From positions 1 to 64,000 of the forward strand of contig CAZUDB010000009.1 in assembly GCA_964619055.1 (NCBI GenBank): DNA of 64,000 bases. Direction: 5' to 3'. Position 1 is the stretch's first letter, and each line of letters starts with the position of its first letter. Origin of the DNA: CAYVUM01 sp964619055 (GTDB lineage Bacteria; Pseudomonadota; Alphaproteobacteria; Rhodospirillales; Defluviicoccaceae). The notes beneath the pieces were generated by a model. It searched no databases. It had not been told where the DNA came from and saw nothing but the letters and a program-made list of their open reading frames with translations. Position numbers and translations under genes: made by a program. Positions 7,408-16,515 of this stretch are shown here, piece by piece.

Positions 7408-10023
7408 GTGAGCCAAGCTCAAACCGGCGCGGCCGACGGCCGCGTTCAGCCAGAGGGTGACCCCAAGACGGCACCGGACGGCTTTCAGGACCTCGTCGCC
7501 GACACGGATACTGGTGGACGCAACCCAAGCGGCTTAACGAAGCGCATTTTGTTGGGCGCCGCCCTGGCGTGGTCACTTTTCCAACTTTGGATCGCTTCGC
7601 CGTTACCGTTCATCGTGGACTTTGCCGTTCTCAATGACACACAAGCCCGATCCATCCATCTGGCGTTCGCGGTTTTTCTTGCCTTTCTGGCGTTTCCTGC
7701 TCTCAAGCGCTCGCCTCGCAATCACGTGCCGATCACGGATTGGGTGTTCGCCGTTGCTGGCTCCTTTTGCGCCGGCTACGTGTTTCTGTTCTACCGTCAG
7801 TTGGCGGAACGCCCCGGTGATCCGAACATGATGGACATCGTCGTGGCCTGCATCGGCATGGTGCTGTTGCTGGAAGCGACGCGCCGCGCCCTTGGACCAG
7901 CGCTAACTATTCTGGCAACCATTTTTCTGATCTACACCTTTGCCGGCCCTCACATGCCCGACCTGATCGCGCATCAGGGCGCCACCCTGGAAGGCGTGGT
8001 CAATCACCAATGGGTGACAACGGAAGGGGTGTTCGGCGTCGCGCTCGGTGTTTCCACCAGTTTTGTGTTTCTGTTCGTGCTGTTCGGCGCCCTGTTGGAC
8101 AAGGGCGGAGCGGGCCAGTACTTCATCCAGGTCGCGTTCTCGCTTCTCGGTCATTTGCGGGGCGGCCCGGCTAAGGCCGCCGTCGTTGCATCGGGCATGA
8201 CGGGTCTAATTTCCGGCTCCTCCATCGCCAATGTGGTCACCACGGGCACGTTCACGATCCCGTTAATGCGCCGGGTCGGATTTTCTCGAGAAAAAGCGGG
8301 TGCAGTCGAAGTCGCCTCGTCCGTCAACGGCCAGATCACTCCACCGGTCATGGGTGCTGCCGCCTTCCTGATGGTAGAGTTCGTCGGCATTCCCTATACG
8401 TCCGTGATCCAGCACGCCTTCCTGCCCGCTGTGATCTCGTACATCGCCCTCGTCTACATCGTCCATTTGGAGGCGCTGAAGGCAGGGATGAGCGGCCTGC
8501 CACGGCCGGGAACGCCCAAGCCTGGGCTGATCCGGCTCATGAACATGCTGCTCGGATTCATCCTGATCTCCGGCATTGCTGCCGCCGTTTATTATGGCCT
8601 CGGCTGGATCAAGGACGCAGTTCCTGACACGGCAAGTGTGATCATTACCGGGGTCCTGTTCGCTGCTTACCTGGCCCTGCTTTGGTTCGGCGCCCGCTAT
8701 CCGGAGATCGAGGCCGACGACCCCGATCAACCCATCGTCAAGCTGCCCCAGCCGGGCCCGACGGTGAAGGTGGGGCTGTACTTTCTGTTGCCGGTCATTG
8801 TGCTGGTATGGGCGCTGATGGTGGAGCGCTTGTCCCCTGGTCTGTCCGCCTTCTGGGCGGCAATGCTAATGATCTTTATCCTGCTGACTCAGCGCCCCAT
8901 TATGGCCCTGTTTCGCCATCGCCCGCTGGCAGGGACATGGCGCCACGGCTGGGACGACCTCATCGCCGGTTTGATCGACGGTGCCCGCAACATGATCGGC
9001 ATCGGCATTGCAACCGCAACCGCGGGCGTTATCGTCGGCTGCGTGACCCTCACCGGCATCGGCGCCGTGATGACGGATCTCGTTGAAGTCGTTTCCGGGG
9101 GCAACATCATTCTGATGCTCGTTTTCACGGCCCTGATCAGCCTGATCCTCGGCATGGGGCTGCCGACCACAGCCAACTACATCGTGGTCTCGGCGCTGAT
9201 GGCGCCCGTGATCGTGGAGTTAGGCGCCGAAACGGGCCTGATCGTGCCACTCATCGCGGTGCATATGTTCGTCTTTTACTTCGGCATCATGGCGGATGTG
9301 ACCCCGCCTGTGGGCTTGGCCTCTTTCGCCGCTGCGGCGGTCTCGGGCGGTGATCCGATCCGAACCGGCTTCGTCGCGTTTTACTATAGCCTCAGAACCG
9401 CGTTGCTGCCGTTCCTGTTCATCTTTAACACCAACCTATTGTTAATCGACGTGGATGCGGTGACAGGCACCATCACCTTCGTCGTGGCAACGATTGCGAT
9501 GCTGCTGTTCGCGGCCGCCTCGCAGGGCTACTTCATGATCCGAAGCCGGATCTATGAGAGCTTGCTCCTGCTGGTGGCGGCCTTCAGCCTGTTCCGGCCC
9601 GGCTTCTGGATGGATCTTATAGTCCCACCGTTCGAGAATGTTCCTCCCTCGGCGTTTGTCGAGACCCTGGGTGCGACCCCGCCCGGCAGCGAATTGCGAC
9701 TACGCATCGCGGGCCTCGATGAGATCGGTGAGCCGCGGGAATTCGTCGCCGAGTTGCCCGTACCCGAAGGCTCGAGCGGGACCGAGCGACTGGAGGCAGC
9801 GGGGCTAGAGATCATGGACAGTGATGGCCGCGTCGTCATCGACAACGTGGCGTTTGGCAGTCCGGCCCAGGAGGCAGGGCTGGACTGGGATCAGACCATA
9901 CTCGCCGTCCGCGCCCCATCCGCACAACCGGCCAAGGAGCTAATGTTCATTCCGGCGCTCGCCCTCGTGGGCGCCGTCATCGCCCTGCAACGCATGAGGC
10001 GCCCGCGTCCGGCGACGGCCTGA
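7408..10023 (+). CDS. TRAP transporter fused permease (4TM-12TM) with DUF3394/PDZ-like tail
   Basis: This 871-residue inner-membrane protein joins the small (DctQ-like) and large (DctM-like) TRAP permeases, as usual for TAXI systems. It uses a cation gradient to import the ligand brought by the upstream binding protein. Membrane segments run from about residue 45 to 720, with the typical GMGLPTTANYIVVSALMAP and DVTPPVGLASFAAAA of the large subunit. The last 150 residues leave the transporter core: a soluble part ends in a PDZ-like segment, IDNVAFGSPAQEAGLDWDQ, then one more hydrophobic helix (FIPALALVGAVIAL). This matches the DUF3394 extension of some TRAP permeases. The start is GTG at 7408 with a weak ribosome site. 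UspA follows 41 bases later. Confidence 0.93.
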   Translation: MSQAQTGAADGRVQPEGDPKTAPDGFQDLVADTDTGGRNPSGLTKRILLGAALAWSLFQLWIASPLPFIVDFAVLNDTQARSIHLAFAVFLAFLAFPALKRSPRNHVPITDWVFAVAGSFCAGYVFLFYRQLAERPGDPNMMDIVVACIGMVLLLEATRRALGPALTILATIFLIYTFAGPHMPDLIAHQGATLEGVVNHQWVTTEGVFGVALGVSTSFVFLFVLFGALLDKGGAGQYFIQVAFSLLGHLRGGPAKAAVVASGMTGLISGSSIANVVTTGTFTIPLMRRVGFSREKAGAVEVASSVNGQITPPVMGAAAFLMVEFVGIPYTSVIQHAFLPAVISYIALVYIVHLEALKAGMSGLPRPGTPKPGLIRLMNMLLGFILISGIAAAVYYGLGWIKDAVPDTASVIITGVLFAAYLALLWFGARYPEIEADDPDQPIVKLPQPGPTVKVGLYFLLPVIVLVWALMVERLSPGLSAFWAAMLMIFILLTQRPIMALFRHRPLAGTWRHGWDDLIAGLIDGARNMIGIGIATATAGVIVGCVTLTGIGAVMTDLVEVVSGGNIILMLVFTALISLILGMGLPTTANYIVVSALMAPVIVELGAETGLIVPLIAVHMFVFYFGIMADVTPPVGLASFAAAAVSGGDPIRTGFVAFYYSLRTALLPFLFIFNTNLLLIDVDAVTGTITFVVATIAMLLFAAASQGYFMIRSRIYESLLLLVAAFSLFRPGFWMDLIVPPFENVPPSAFVETLGATPPGSELRLRIAGLDEIGEPREFVAELPVPEGSSGTERLEAAGLEIMDSDGRVVIDNVAFGSPAQEAGLDWDQTILAVRAPSAQPAKELMFIPALALVGAVIALQRMRRPRPATA

Positions 10024-10064
10024 CCACCCGCTTCTGTAGGCGCCAAGCGTAAGGACCCCGCGGC

Positions 10065-10493
10065 ATGTTCAAGGAAGTCCTCGTTCCCATCGATCTCGGC
10101 CAACGCTCATCCTGGGAGCGCTCCATTCCGTTCGCGATCGAGATCGTTCGCCACTTCTCGGCTCGTTTGCACATTATGACCGTGGTTCCGGACGACGGGT
10201 TTCATTATGTCTCGCACTTCTTCCCGGAGCACTATGAGCACGCCATGCTAGAGCAAGCTGATAAAGCGCTTCACGCTTTCGTTGCCGAGCAGGTGCCGAC
10301 CGAGATGACGGTGCAGTGTATCGTCGCACATGGCAGCATTTACCGAGAGATTGTCAACACGGCGGATCAGATCGGTGCCGACGCAATTATCATGGCCTCT
10401 CACACCCCGGACTTGTCGGATATTCTGATCGGGCCCAACGCCGAGCGGGTGCTGCACCGCTTCAAGCGCTCGGTGTTGATCATTCGGAACTAG
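10065..10493 (+). CDS. Universal stress protein, UspA family (TRAP-associated)
   Basis: This is a 142-residue single-domain cytoplasmic Usp protein. It opens MFKEVLVPIDLGQRSSWERS, the typical first strand of Usp domains. Near the end it has GADAIIMASHTPDLSDILIGPNAERVLHRFKRSVLIIRN, reported here only as its parts: the ASHTP loop, a G-x-N-A-E-R-V-L segment in place of the common GSVAERV, and a final VLII strand. AAGGA lies nine bases before the ATG. It directly follows the TRAP permease and is probably co-transcribed. A known parallel is TeaD of Halomonas elongata, a UspA protein encoded with the TeaABC TRAP transporter that modulates its activity. A regulatory role for this one is inferred from that parallel. 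Confidence 0.9.
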   Translation: MFKEVLVPIDLGQRSSWERSIPFAIEIVRHFSARLHIMTVVPDDGFHYVSHFFPEHYEHAMLEQADKALHAFVAEQVPTEMTVQCIVAHGSIYREIVNTADQIGADAIIMASHTPDLSDILIGPNAERVLHRFKRSVLIIRN

Positions 10494-10548
10494 GCGAGAG
10501 CGACGAGACGAGTTCGGCCAACGTGCGGACGAGCGTTGTAAACGGCGC

Positions 10549-11364
10549 CTAGGTGCTTGAGGCTTCTGGCTCGGCGTCTGCCACAGCCGCGTCTCGGTCC
10601 CGCTGCTTTTCGATCAGCCTCACGCAGTAGATCGAAATTTCGTAGAGCAGGATCGCCGGAAGGGCCAAGCCGATCTGGCTGATGACGTCCGGCGGCGTCA
10701 GAATGGCGGCAACCACAAACGCGATCACGATGGCATAGCGCCGCTTTTCCCGCATTCCTTTGGACGTAATCACGCCAATGCGACCAAGTAAACTGGCCGC
10801 CACCGGGAGCTCGAAGACGAGCCCAAAGGCAAAAATCAGGCGCATCACAAGGGACAGATATTGGTCGACCTTGGCTTCAAGCTGGATCGCCAGGCCATCC
10901 TCCCCAGCAGGCGTTTCAAAGCTTAAGAAAAATTCCCAGGCCAGCGGAAAAATCAAATAATAAACCATCGCACCACCAAGAAAAAACAAGATTGGTGTGG
11001 CAATCAGAAAGGGAAGGAATGCTTTTTTTTCGTTTTTGTATAGTCCCGGCGCAACAAACATCCAAATTTGAGCTGCGATCAGCGGGAAACCTATGAAAAA
11101 CGCTGCAAAAAATGCTACCTTTATATAAGTAAAAAATGCTTCGTGCAAGGCAGTGAAAATCATTCTTCGATTTCCACCTTCTTCATGGGTGATATCAGCC
11201 AGCGGCTGAACCAGAAATGCGTAAATATCTTCTGCGAAGTAGTAACAAACAAAAAACAATAGGATTAGAACGAGAACACAATAAAGCAACCGTTGTCGCA
11301 GCTCCGTCAGGTGCTCGAGCAGCGGCATTTTGGTTTCGTCGACATCGGTCTCGGTTTTTGCCAC
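10549..11364 (-). CDS. tatC: Twin-arginine translocase subunit TatC
   Basis: TatC is the six-helix inner-membrane receptor that binds twin-arginine signal peptides and, with TatA and TatB, exports folded proteins. The 271-residue protein starts with the canonical MPLLEHLTELRQRLL segment (from residue 13) and has the expected helices and the P1 region ending in PAGEDGLAIQLEAKVDQYL. The start is GTG at 11364, only six bases after the tatB stop, so tatA-tatB-tatC form one minus-strand unit. The N-terminal two-thirds (about 10920-11290) has far lower GC than the C-terminal third and all neighbours, with A/T-ending codons including rare ATA. Function looks intact. Confidence 0.97.
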   Translation of the reverse strand: MAKTETDVDETKMPLLEHLTELRQRLLYCVLVLILLFFVCYYFAEDIYAFLVQPLADITHEEGGNRRMIFTALHEAFFTYIKVAFFAAFFIGFPLIAAQIWMFVAPGLYKNEKKAFLPFLIATPILFFLGGAMVYYLIFPLAWEFFLSFETPAGEDGLAIQLEAKVDQYLSLVMRLIFAFGLVFELPVAASLLGRIGVITSKGMREKRRYAIVIAFVVAAILTPPDVISQIGLALPAILLYEISIYCVRLIEKQRDRDAAVADAEPEASST

Positions 11365-11369
11365 AGGTG

Positions 11370-11867
11370 CTATCCGTTTGACCTGACGCCAGCGACCGTC
11401 GCCGGCTCCTTGGAGTCACTGGACACTGCAGGGTCAGGGGCCACTGGCGGGCTTATCCCATCGGTGGCGGTGGCCGGGCTCGGAGGATTTTCGGCGCGGT
11501 CGTTCTGGGTCGGTGACGGGACGCTGGCTGCTCCACGAACGTCACGCTCCACGTCGCGGCCGAAACTTGCCGGATCGAAATCCTCCAGGAGTTTGCCTTT
11601 GCTCAGGTCCCCGTCGGGATCGATCTCCCGCTTGACGGCCGAGGCTACATCGCCGCGTTTTACCCTGTTGACCTGCTCGCGGATATCTTCCAGCTCGGCT
11701 TCACGGACCACATCGTCGAGCCCTGCCTGAAATTCCCGCGCAAGTCCACGTGAGCGGCGGACAACTTTGGTCACAGCCTTCAGCGCGTGGGGAAGATCTT
11801 TTGGTCCCACGACAATTAGTGTGAGCACGGCGAGCAAGAACAGTTCCTGCCAGCCAATATCAAGCAT
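11370..11867 (-). CDS. tatB: Sec-independent translocase subunit TatB
   Basis: This 165-residue protein has the TatB layout: one N-terminal membrane helix (MLDIGWQELFLLAVLTLIVV), the GPKDLP hinge, an amphipathic helix (HALKAVTKVVRRSRGLAREF) and a long acidic, proline-rich, poorly conserved tail. TatB works with TatC as the receptor for twin-arginine substrates. The Glu in the membrane helix and the GPKDLP motif distinguish it from TatA, whose gene is immediately upstream. It sits between tatA and tatC as in most alphaproteobacteria. Confidence 0.95.
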   Translation of the reverse strand: MLDIGWQELFLLAVLTLIVVGPKDLPHALKAVTKVVRRSRGLAREFQAGLDDVVREAELEDIREQVNRVKRGDVASAVKREIDPDGDLSKGKLLEDFDPASFGRDVERDVRGAASVPSPTQNDRAENPPSPATATDGISPPVAPDPAVSSDSKEPATVAGVRSNG

Positions 11868-11914
11868 GGTTCAAACCCGTCGCGCCGGCCTGCCGTCTGA
11901 TAGCCACGCGGCCG

Positions 11915-12163
11915 TCAGGACTTGGCGGCGCGATCGGCCTCCCGGGCGGGCTCGGCGCTGCGCTCAGCCTCTACCCCCAGTTTTTTGGGTTCTTCGCGGC
12001 TGACAGCGTCGTCGCTATTGGACTCTTCCTTCATGCCCTTGCGAAACGCGTTCAGGCCCTTGCCGAAGTCACCCATGAGTTGGGAGATCTTGCCCCGGCC
12101 ACCGAACAGGAGAAGGACCACGGCAAGAACGATGAGCCAGTGCCAAATGCTGAAGGTTCCCAT
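11915..12163 (-). CDS. tatA: Twin-arginine translocase pore subunit TatA
   Basis: TatA is an 82-residue small membrane protein that assembles into the translocation pore. It has a short hydrophobic helix (IWHWLIVLAVVLLLF), an FGGRGKISQLMGDFGKGLNAF hinge and amphipathic helix with the family FGxGKIP-like core, and an acidic tail. It is the first gene of tatABC on this strand; the scpB stop lies about 125 bases upstream, so the tat genes may be read from scpAB or from their own promoter in that gap. Confidence 0.95.
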   Translation of the reverse strand: MGTFSIWHWLIVLAVVLLLFGGRGKISQLMGDFGKGLNAFRKGMKEESNSDDAVSREEPKKLGVEAERSAEPAREADRAAKS

Positions 12164-12287
12164 GGGATATACTCATCATGTTTGGTCGATTGGGTCGCGG
12201 CAACGACGCCGGCGGGACCATGGCAGAAAACGGCAACGCCCGCAATTGCGCACAAGGGGTAGCCGAACCGGTGGTCAAGCGCCGCCC

Positions 12288-12929
12288 TTATCTAGGTGGG
12301 TTGTCCTGATCATCGTCGGAAGGTCTGCCGGGGTCTGTTTGCTCGTCTGCGGTGACGTCACCAACACTCTCACGCTCCGCATAGGCCAGAATGGCAGGGC
12401 GGGAATCGAGCAATCCCGCGGCTTTTAGTTCGTCAAAGCTTGGCAGTTGCTCAAGCCCCGAAAGGCCGAAGTGGTCCAAAAAAGCCGTGGTCGTTCCCCA
12501 AGTTATGGGCCGCCCGGGGCTTTCGCGTCGCCCCTGCGGCGCGATCCAGCCTTCATCAAACAACGCATCGAAGGTGCCCTTGCCGAGGCTGACGCCCCGC
12601 ATGTCCTCGATTTCGGCGCGGGTGACGGGCTGATGGTAGGCGACGATGGCGAGTGTTTCGATAGCGGCACGGGACAGCTTGCGCACCACCGTGCGCGCGC
12701 CCGTTAGCGCGGCGGCCACATCCGGTGCGGTCCGAAACGCCCACGCGTCACCAACGCGCACAAGGCGGACACCACGATCCCGATAATGCTCGACCAGGGC
12801 CGCTACGATCGCTGCCAGATCGGCCCCCTCGGGCAATAGTGCGTCAAGCTGATGCTCCGCCACGGGTGTTGGGGAGGCAAACAGAATGGCCTCAGCCAAG
12901 CGCACGTGCTGCGGATCCGCGTTAGCCAT
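12288..12929 (-). CDS. scpB: Segregation and condensation protein ScpB
   Basis: ScpB is a 213-residue winged-helix protein that dimerises and binds the kleisin ScpA in the SMC chromosome-condensing complex. Diagnostic segments are LAEAILFASPTPV near the N-terminus, and ALTGARTVVRKLSRAAIETLA followed by YHQPVTRAEIEDMRGV, a nearly invariant ScpB signature. The gene lies 12 bases downstream of scpA. An smc gene is not in this window, as is common. Confidence 0.95.
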   Translation of the reverse strand: MANADPQHVRLAEAILFASPTPVAEHQLDALLPEGADLAAIVAALVEHYRDRGVRLVRVGDAWAFRTAPDVAAALTGARTVVRKLSRAAIETLAIVAYHQPVTRAEIEDMRGVSLGKGTFDALFDEGWIAPQGRRESPGRPITWGTTTAFLDHFGLSGLEQLPSFDELKAAGLLDSRPAILAYAERESVGDVTADEQTDPGRPSDDDQDNPPR

Positions 12930-12941
12930 GGCGGTGCAAGC

Positions 12942-13820
12942 TCATGGCTTCCGGGTCGGATCGGGAGCGCCCACCGCGTTACTGCCGTCGGCTCCCGCTG
13001 TGTTCATCTCGTCAGCCCGCGAGATCAGAATCGGACCAAACGGTGCGGCTTGGTGAAGCGTCACATCGCCGGCCTTGGCCAGCTCCAGACAGGCTGTGAA
13101 CGTCGCCGCCAGGGCCGAGCGGCCACTGAGCCGACCCGTGGCAAGGGCGTCACGCGCGCTCGCCGGTAACAACGCCGCCAACGTCTCCCATCGGGGGATC
13201 GAACCCAAGCTCCGCCGGACCCACTCGAGCGCCGTTTCCACGGACGTCAGCTCCGATGCCTCGACCCGCAACACGGTCTGTCGTCGCTGGGACAAATGGG
13301 CACTGTATCCACGCAGCAGGTCGAACAAGGTGACCTGAACGACCGTCACCATCTCAGGCTCGAACTGTTCCGGTTCACCTCGCGCGAACACGTCGCGGCC
13401 GAGGCGCGGACGAGCGATGAGGCGCTCGCCCGCCATCCGCATGGCCTCCAGCCGGCGGAGCTGGAAAGCAAGCGCTTCGGCCATGGCTTCCCCCGTGGCC
13501 TCACCCTCAACTTTCGGTTCAGGCAGGAGCAGGCGAGACTTAAGGTCCGCCAGCCAGGCCGCCATCACCAGATAGCAGGCGGCGAGCTCCAAGTTGGCCC
13601 TGTCCGCGCCGGCGATGAAGGTCAGGTACTGATCGGCGAGCTTGAGGATCGAAATGTGCCTGAGGTCGACCTTCTGATCGCGGGCAAGCGTCAGCAGAAC
13701 ATCCAACGGACCTTCATAGCCGTCCACATCCACGACCAACACGGCTTCAACCGCGGGCTCACTACCGATCTCGGGGCCGATATTAGGTGCACGGTGGAAC
13801 TGCGTCGTTCTTGCCTCCAA
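12942..13820 (-). CDS. scpA: Segregation and condensation protein ScpA (kleisin)
   Basis: ScpA is the kleisin bridging the SMC head domains. The protein has the family opening DGYEGPLDVLLTLARDQKVDL, then DLRHISILKLADQYL, and a C-terminal winged-helix region with FLACLELAK-like spacing (ATFTACLELAKAGDVTLHQ). The frame reaches a TTG at 13820 giving 292 residues, but that start has no clear ribosome site and leaves about 33 residues before the conserved domain. Starts at GTG or TTG codons just before DVDGYEGP are possible. The upstream site-2 protease gene ends nine bases before the TTG, so the two are probably coupled. Confidence 0.93.
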   Translation of the reverse strand: MEARTTQFHRAPNIGPEIGSEPAVEAVLVVDVDGYEGPLDVLLTLARDQKVDLRHISILKLADQYLTFIAGADRANLELAACYLVMAAWLADLKSRLLLPEPKVEGEATGEAMAEALAFQLRRLEAMRMAGERLIARPRLGRDVFARGEPEQFEPEMVTVVQVTLFDLLRGYSAHLSQRRQTVLRVEASELTSVETALEWVRRSLGSIPRWETLAALLPASARDALATGRLSGRSALAATFTACLELAKAGDVTLHQAAPFGPILISRADEMNTAGADGSNAVGAPDPTRKP

Positions 13821-13829
13821 CAGCTGCGA

Positions 13830-14522
13830 TCAAATCAGCCCGAAGATGGACCAGATGACGTTGATGGCCCACGTCGTCGGTTCAATGACAAGCCAGTGAA
13901 ATACGTTGAGATCAATACCCGCCGCTGTCCCTGCCATGGGCAGCAGGAAAACCATCCCGATCACGATGATGAAGCCGTAGGGTTCCAACCGGGCGAGTGG
14001 ACGGGCCAGTGGGTCCGGCAGTAGCCCCACCGCCACCCGGCCTCCATCCAGCGGCGGAATTGGCAGCATGTTGAACACAGCAAGCAGCACATTCCATTTG
14101 ATCGCGCTCGCCAGATTTGCCTGCACGATCAACGGAAAACGCAGCGCGACGGCGGTCGCCAGCGCCAGGATGGCAGCGGCCGCGAGCGCCATTAGGATGT
14201 TGGCGGCCGGACCGGCGGCGGCGACCAAGACCATATCCTGGCGCGGCCTGCGCAAGCGCCGAAAATTGACGGGCACCGGCTTGGCATACCCCAACATCAT
14301 GCGGCCACCGGACAGCAGCAGAAGCATTGCGGGCATTAGGATCGTGCCGAACGGGTCCACGTGGCGAATGGGATTGAAGGTGACACGCCCCTGACGGCGC
14401 GCGGTGTCATCGCCCAGCTTCCAAGCAACCCAGGCATGGGCAGCCTCATGAATGGTTATGGCGAGGAGAATCGGCACAGCAGATACCTGCAGTTGCCAAA
14501 AGACCAAGTCCCAATTGATCAA
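13830..14522 (-). CDS. Site-2 protease family (M50) membrane metalloprotease
   Basis: This is a 230-residue polytopic membrane protein of the M50 family. It has the zinc motif HEAAH (near residue 25) and the distal NMLPIPPLDGGR motif (near residue 150) that supplies the third ligand Asp. Such short rhomboid-like M50 proteins cleave transmembrane substrates. The start is TTG at 14522, preceded by GGAGACCGCC, a well placed ribosome site. It is followed directly by scpA and preceded by nagZ at 84 bases. This nagZ-M50-scpA-scpB order is frequent in alphaproteobacteria, though a functional link to chromosome segregation is not known. Confidence 0.9.
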   Translation of the reverse strand: MINWDLVFWQLQVSAVPILLAITIHEAAHAWVAWKLGDDTARRQGRVTFNPIRHVDPFGTILMPAMLLLLSGGRMMLGYAKPVPVNFRRLRRPRQDMVLVAAAGPAANILMALAAAAILALATAVALRFPLIVQANLASAIKWNVLLAVFNMLPIPPLDGGRVAVGLLPDPLARPLARLEPYGFIIVIGMVFLLPMAGTAAGIDLNVFHWLVIEPTTWAINVIWSIFGLI

Positions 14523-14606
14523 GGCGGTCTCCAGAGAGAGAGCGCGGCGATGACCGCCGCCGCCCTATCCTTACCCGGTTCGGTGCCAACAGGGCCAGCC
14601 TCGTGC

Positions 14607-15647
14607 TTACGCTACTCTGGCAGCGAGACCGAAAAGACGATCCAATTCGGCGGCAATTGCCGCCGCATCGCACTCCTCGGCGCTGCGGCGCGATATAGCG
14701 GCCCGGGCAAGTCGGGCGGCCCCGGCATCGCTCAGCGGGGGGCAGTCACCGGCAATGGCGACCTTTTCTTCATAACTGCGGCTGCAGTGCAGAGCCACAT
14801 CGCAGCCGGCATTGAGGCTGTCCACAACCCGGCGCTCTATGGGACCAGAGAGAGCGCCCATGTTCAGGTCATCTGTCACAAGCACGCCATCGAAGCCGAT
14901 CCAACTTCGGATCACTTGGTTCACGACCACAGGTGACAAGGTGGCTGGCCGCTCCCGGTCCAAGGCCGTGTAAACGACGTGCGCCGTCATTGCCCATGGC
15001 GACGCTGCTGCCAGTGCTTGGAACGGAGCGAGGTCCGTGGCCTCCAGGACCTCACGATCTGTGTCCACAATCGGGAGGCCCTTGTGGCTGTCGACAGTGG
15101 CCCGGCCGTGGCCGGGTAGATGCTTGATCACCGGCGCCACACCGCCCGCCAGCAGCCCATCGCACCAAGCCCGTCCAAGCCGGATGGTTGAGGCCACGTC
15201 GTGGCCGACAGCGCGGTCGCTGATGACGGAATCGGCATCGGCTTGCGGAATGTCCAGCACCGGCGCACAGTCCACGTCGATCCCCAACTCGTCCAGCTCG
15301 TGGGCGAGGAGCCGGGCGTTTAGCCAAGCGGCGCGCTCACCGGCGGCCGGGTCTATGGCTGCCAGATCAGCAATCCGGCGGGCCGCCGGGGCCGCGCGCC
15401 AAATGGGCGGGCGGAGCCGCATGATCCGTCCACCCTCCTGGTCGATCAGCACAGGCGCATCAGCGCGACCAACGCAGACCCGCAACTCCTCGACCAAGGC
15501 CTGGACCTGGGCCTTGCTCTCCACATTGCGGGAAAACAGGATGAAGCCGAGGGGATCGCACTCCGTAAACAGGCGGCGCTCTGGAGCCGACAGGGTCAAT
15601 CCCGCAACTCCGAAGATTACCGCCCGTGGGCGCGATAGGTCAGCCAT
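14607..15647 (-). CDS. nagZ: Beta-N-acetylhexosaminidase NagZ (GH3)
   Basis: NagZ is a cytoplasmic glycoside hydrolase of family 3 that removes N-acetylglucosamine from anhydromuropeptides during cell-wall recycling. The 346-residue protein has IDQEGGRIMRL near residue 68, the catalytic-loop signature KHLPGHGRATVDSH near residue 165 (His and Asp of the mobile loop), and VTDDLNMGAL near residue 250 with the nucleophilic Asp. Its ATG overlaps the end of the upstream SPOR gene by eight bases. NagZ products induce AmpC-type beta-lactamases in some bacteria; no such system is seen here. Confidence 0.95.
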   Translation of the reverse strand: MADLSRPRAVIFGVAGLTLSAPERRLFTECDPLGFILFSRNVESKAQVQALVEELRVCVGRADAPVLIDQEGGRIMRLRPPIWRAAPAARRIADLAAIDPAAGERAAWLNARLLAHELDELGIDVDCAPVLDIPQADADSVISDRAVGHDVASTIRLGRAWCDGLLAGGVAPVIKHLPGHGRATVDSHKGLPIVDTDREVLEATDLAPFQALAAASPWAMTAHVVYTALDRERPATLSPVVVNQVIRSWIGFDGVLVTDDLNMGALSGPIERRVVDSLNAGCDVALHCSRSYEEKVAIAGDCPPLSDAGAARLARAAISRRSAEECDAAAIAAELDRLFGLAARVA

Positions 15648-16515
15648 TGGGCTGAATCACCAGGCAGCCGACCTTCCGGGCGGAGAGCTCGGCGCAAAGC
15701 GCTTTCGCGCGATCCTTCGACGCCACGGGCCCGGCCCGGACCCGGAAATAGGTGCCGCGGTCACCCAGGTCGATGGACGCGACTTGGAGATCGAGGGTGC
15801 CGAGCAGGTCCGCGTGGCGGCTGCTGATCCGCTTCCATTCGGCGGTCGCTGCCTCGGATGAGCGAACAGCCGCAACTTGAACATAGTGGACATCAGCACT
15901 GGCCACGACCGTTTCGGTGGGCACGGGCGCAGGCGACTGCGGTCCCAGGGCAGGCGCTGCGGCGGCACGTGGCGGCGTGGGCGGCGCTCCTGCCGGATCA
16001 CCAGCCATATCGGTGCCGCCGATCAAACCAGCAATCGGATCTTCGCCCTCAACACTGTATGGGTCCGCGGTATCGGCCGGTGCCGGCGTGGGGGCTGTCC
16101 GGGCCGCAGGCCGCGGCACAGGCTTCGGCTCCTCATGGCGCGGCAGCAACCGTTCAACGGCGGGCGCATTGTCCGCGTCGCCGGAAAACCGGCGATAGAC
16201 CAGCTTGTCGCGATCGGTGATTTCGAGCCCGCCCGGGTCCTCGGGTCGCTCTTTGACCGGTCCCGGCTCGGCCTCAATCACCGGTGGCGCAATGGCCCCG
16301 GCTGTTTGATCGGACTCGGATCCGCCGAGCCAAGCAATGGCTATGCCGAGCAGGGCAAGAACACCGAGAGCAAGCGCGATCCGGACCACGGACGGCCTGC
16401 CATGGGCACTGAGCGCGGCGGCGGGACGGCGATCATCTGGAGGATCGGCCTCATAGTCGACTTCCTGCCGATCGTTCCAGGATTGATTGGGGTGGTAGTG
16501 GCTAGCGGATACCAT
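15640..16515 (-). CDS. SPOR domain-containing membrane protein
   Basis: This is a 291-residue single-pass protein with a cytoplasmic N-terminus, one membrane helix (IALALGVLALLGIAIAWLG, near residues 45-63), a long proline/alanine-rich linker, and a C-terminal SPOR domain (VHYVQVAAVRSSEAATAEW to the end) that binds septal peptidoglycan. The ATG at 16515 has GAGGAG eight bases upstream and overlaps the argS stop by one base. It lies between argS and nagZ, the common alphaproteobacterial order. Its partners are peptidoglycan or division proteins by family analogy. Confidence 0.92.
   Translation of the reverse strand: MVSASHYHPNQSWNDRQEVDYEADPPDDRRPAAALSAHGRPSVVRIALALGVLALLGIAIAWLGGSESDQTAGAIAPPVIEAEPGPVKERPEDPGGLEITDRDKLVYRRFSGDADNAPAVERLLPRHEEPKPVPRPAARTAPTPAPADTADPYSVEGEDPIAGLIGGTDMAGDPAGAPPTPPRAAAAPALGPQSPAPVPTETVVASADVHYVQVAAVRSSEAATAEWKRISSRHADLLGTLDLQVASIDLGDRGTYFRVRAGPVASKDRAKALCAELSARKVGCLVIQPNG

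Noticed and set aside
6509..7576. Open frame of 355 codons on the minus strand
   Set aside because: Opposite the TAXI binding-protein gene; no family resemblance.
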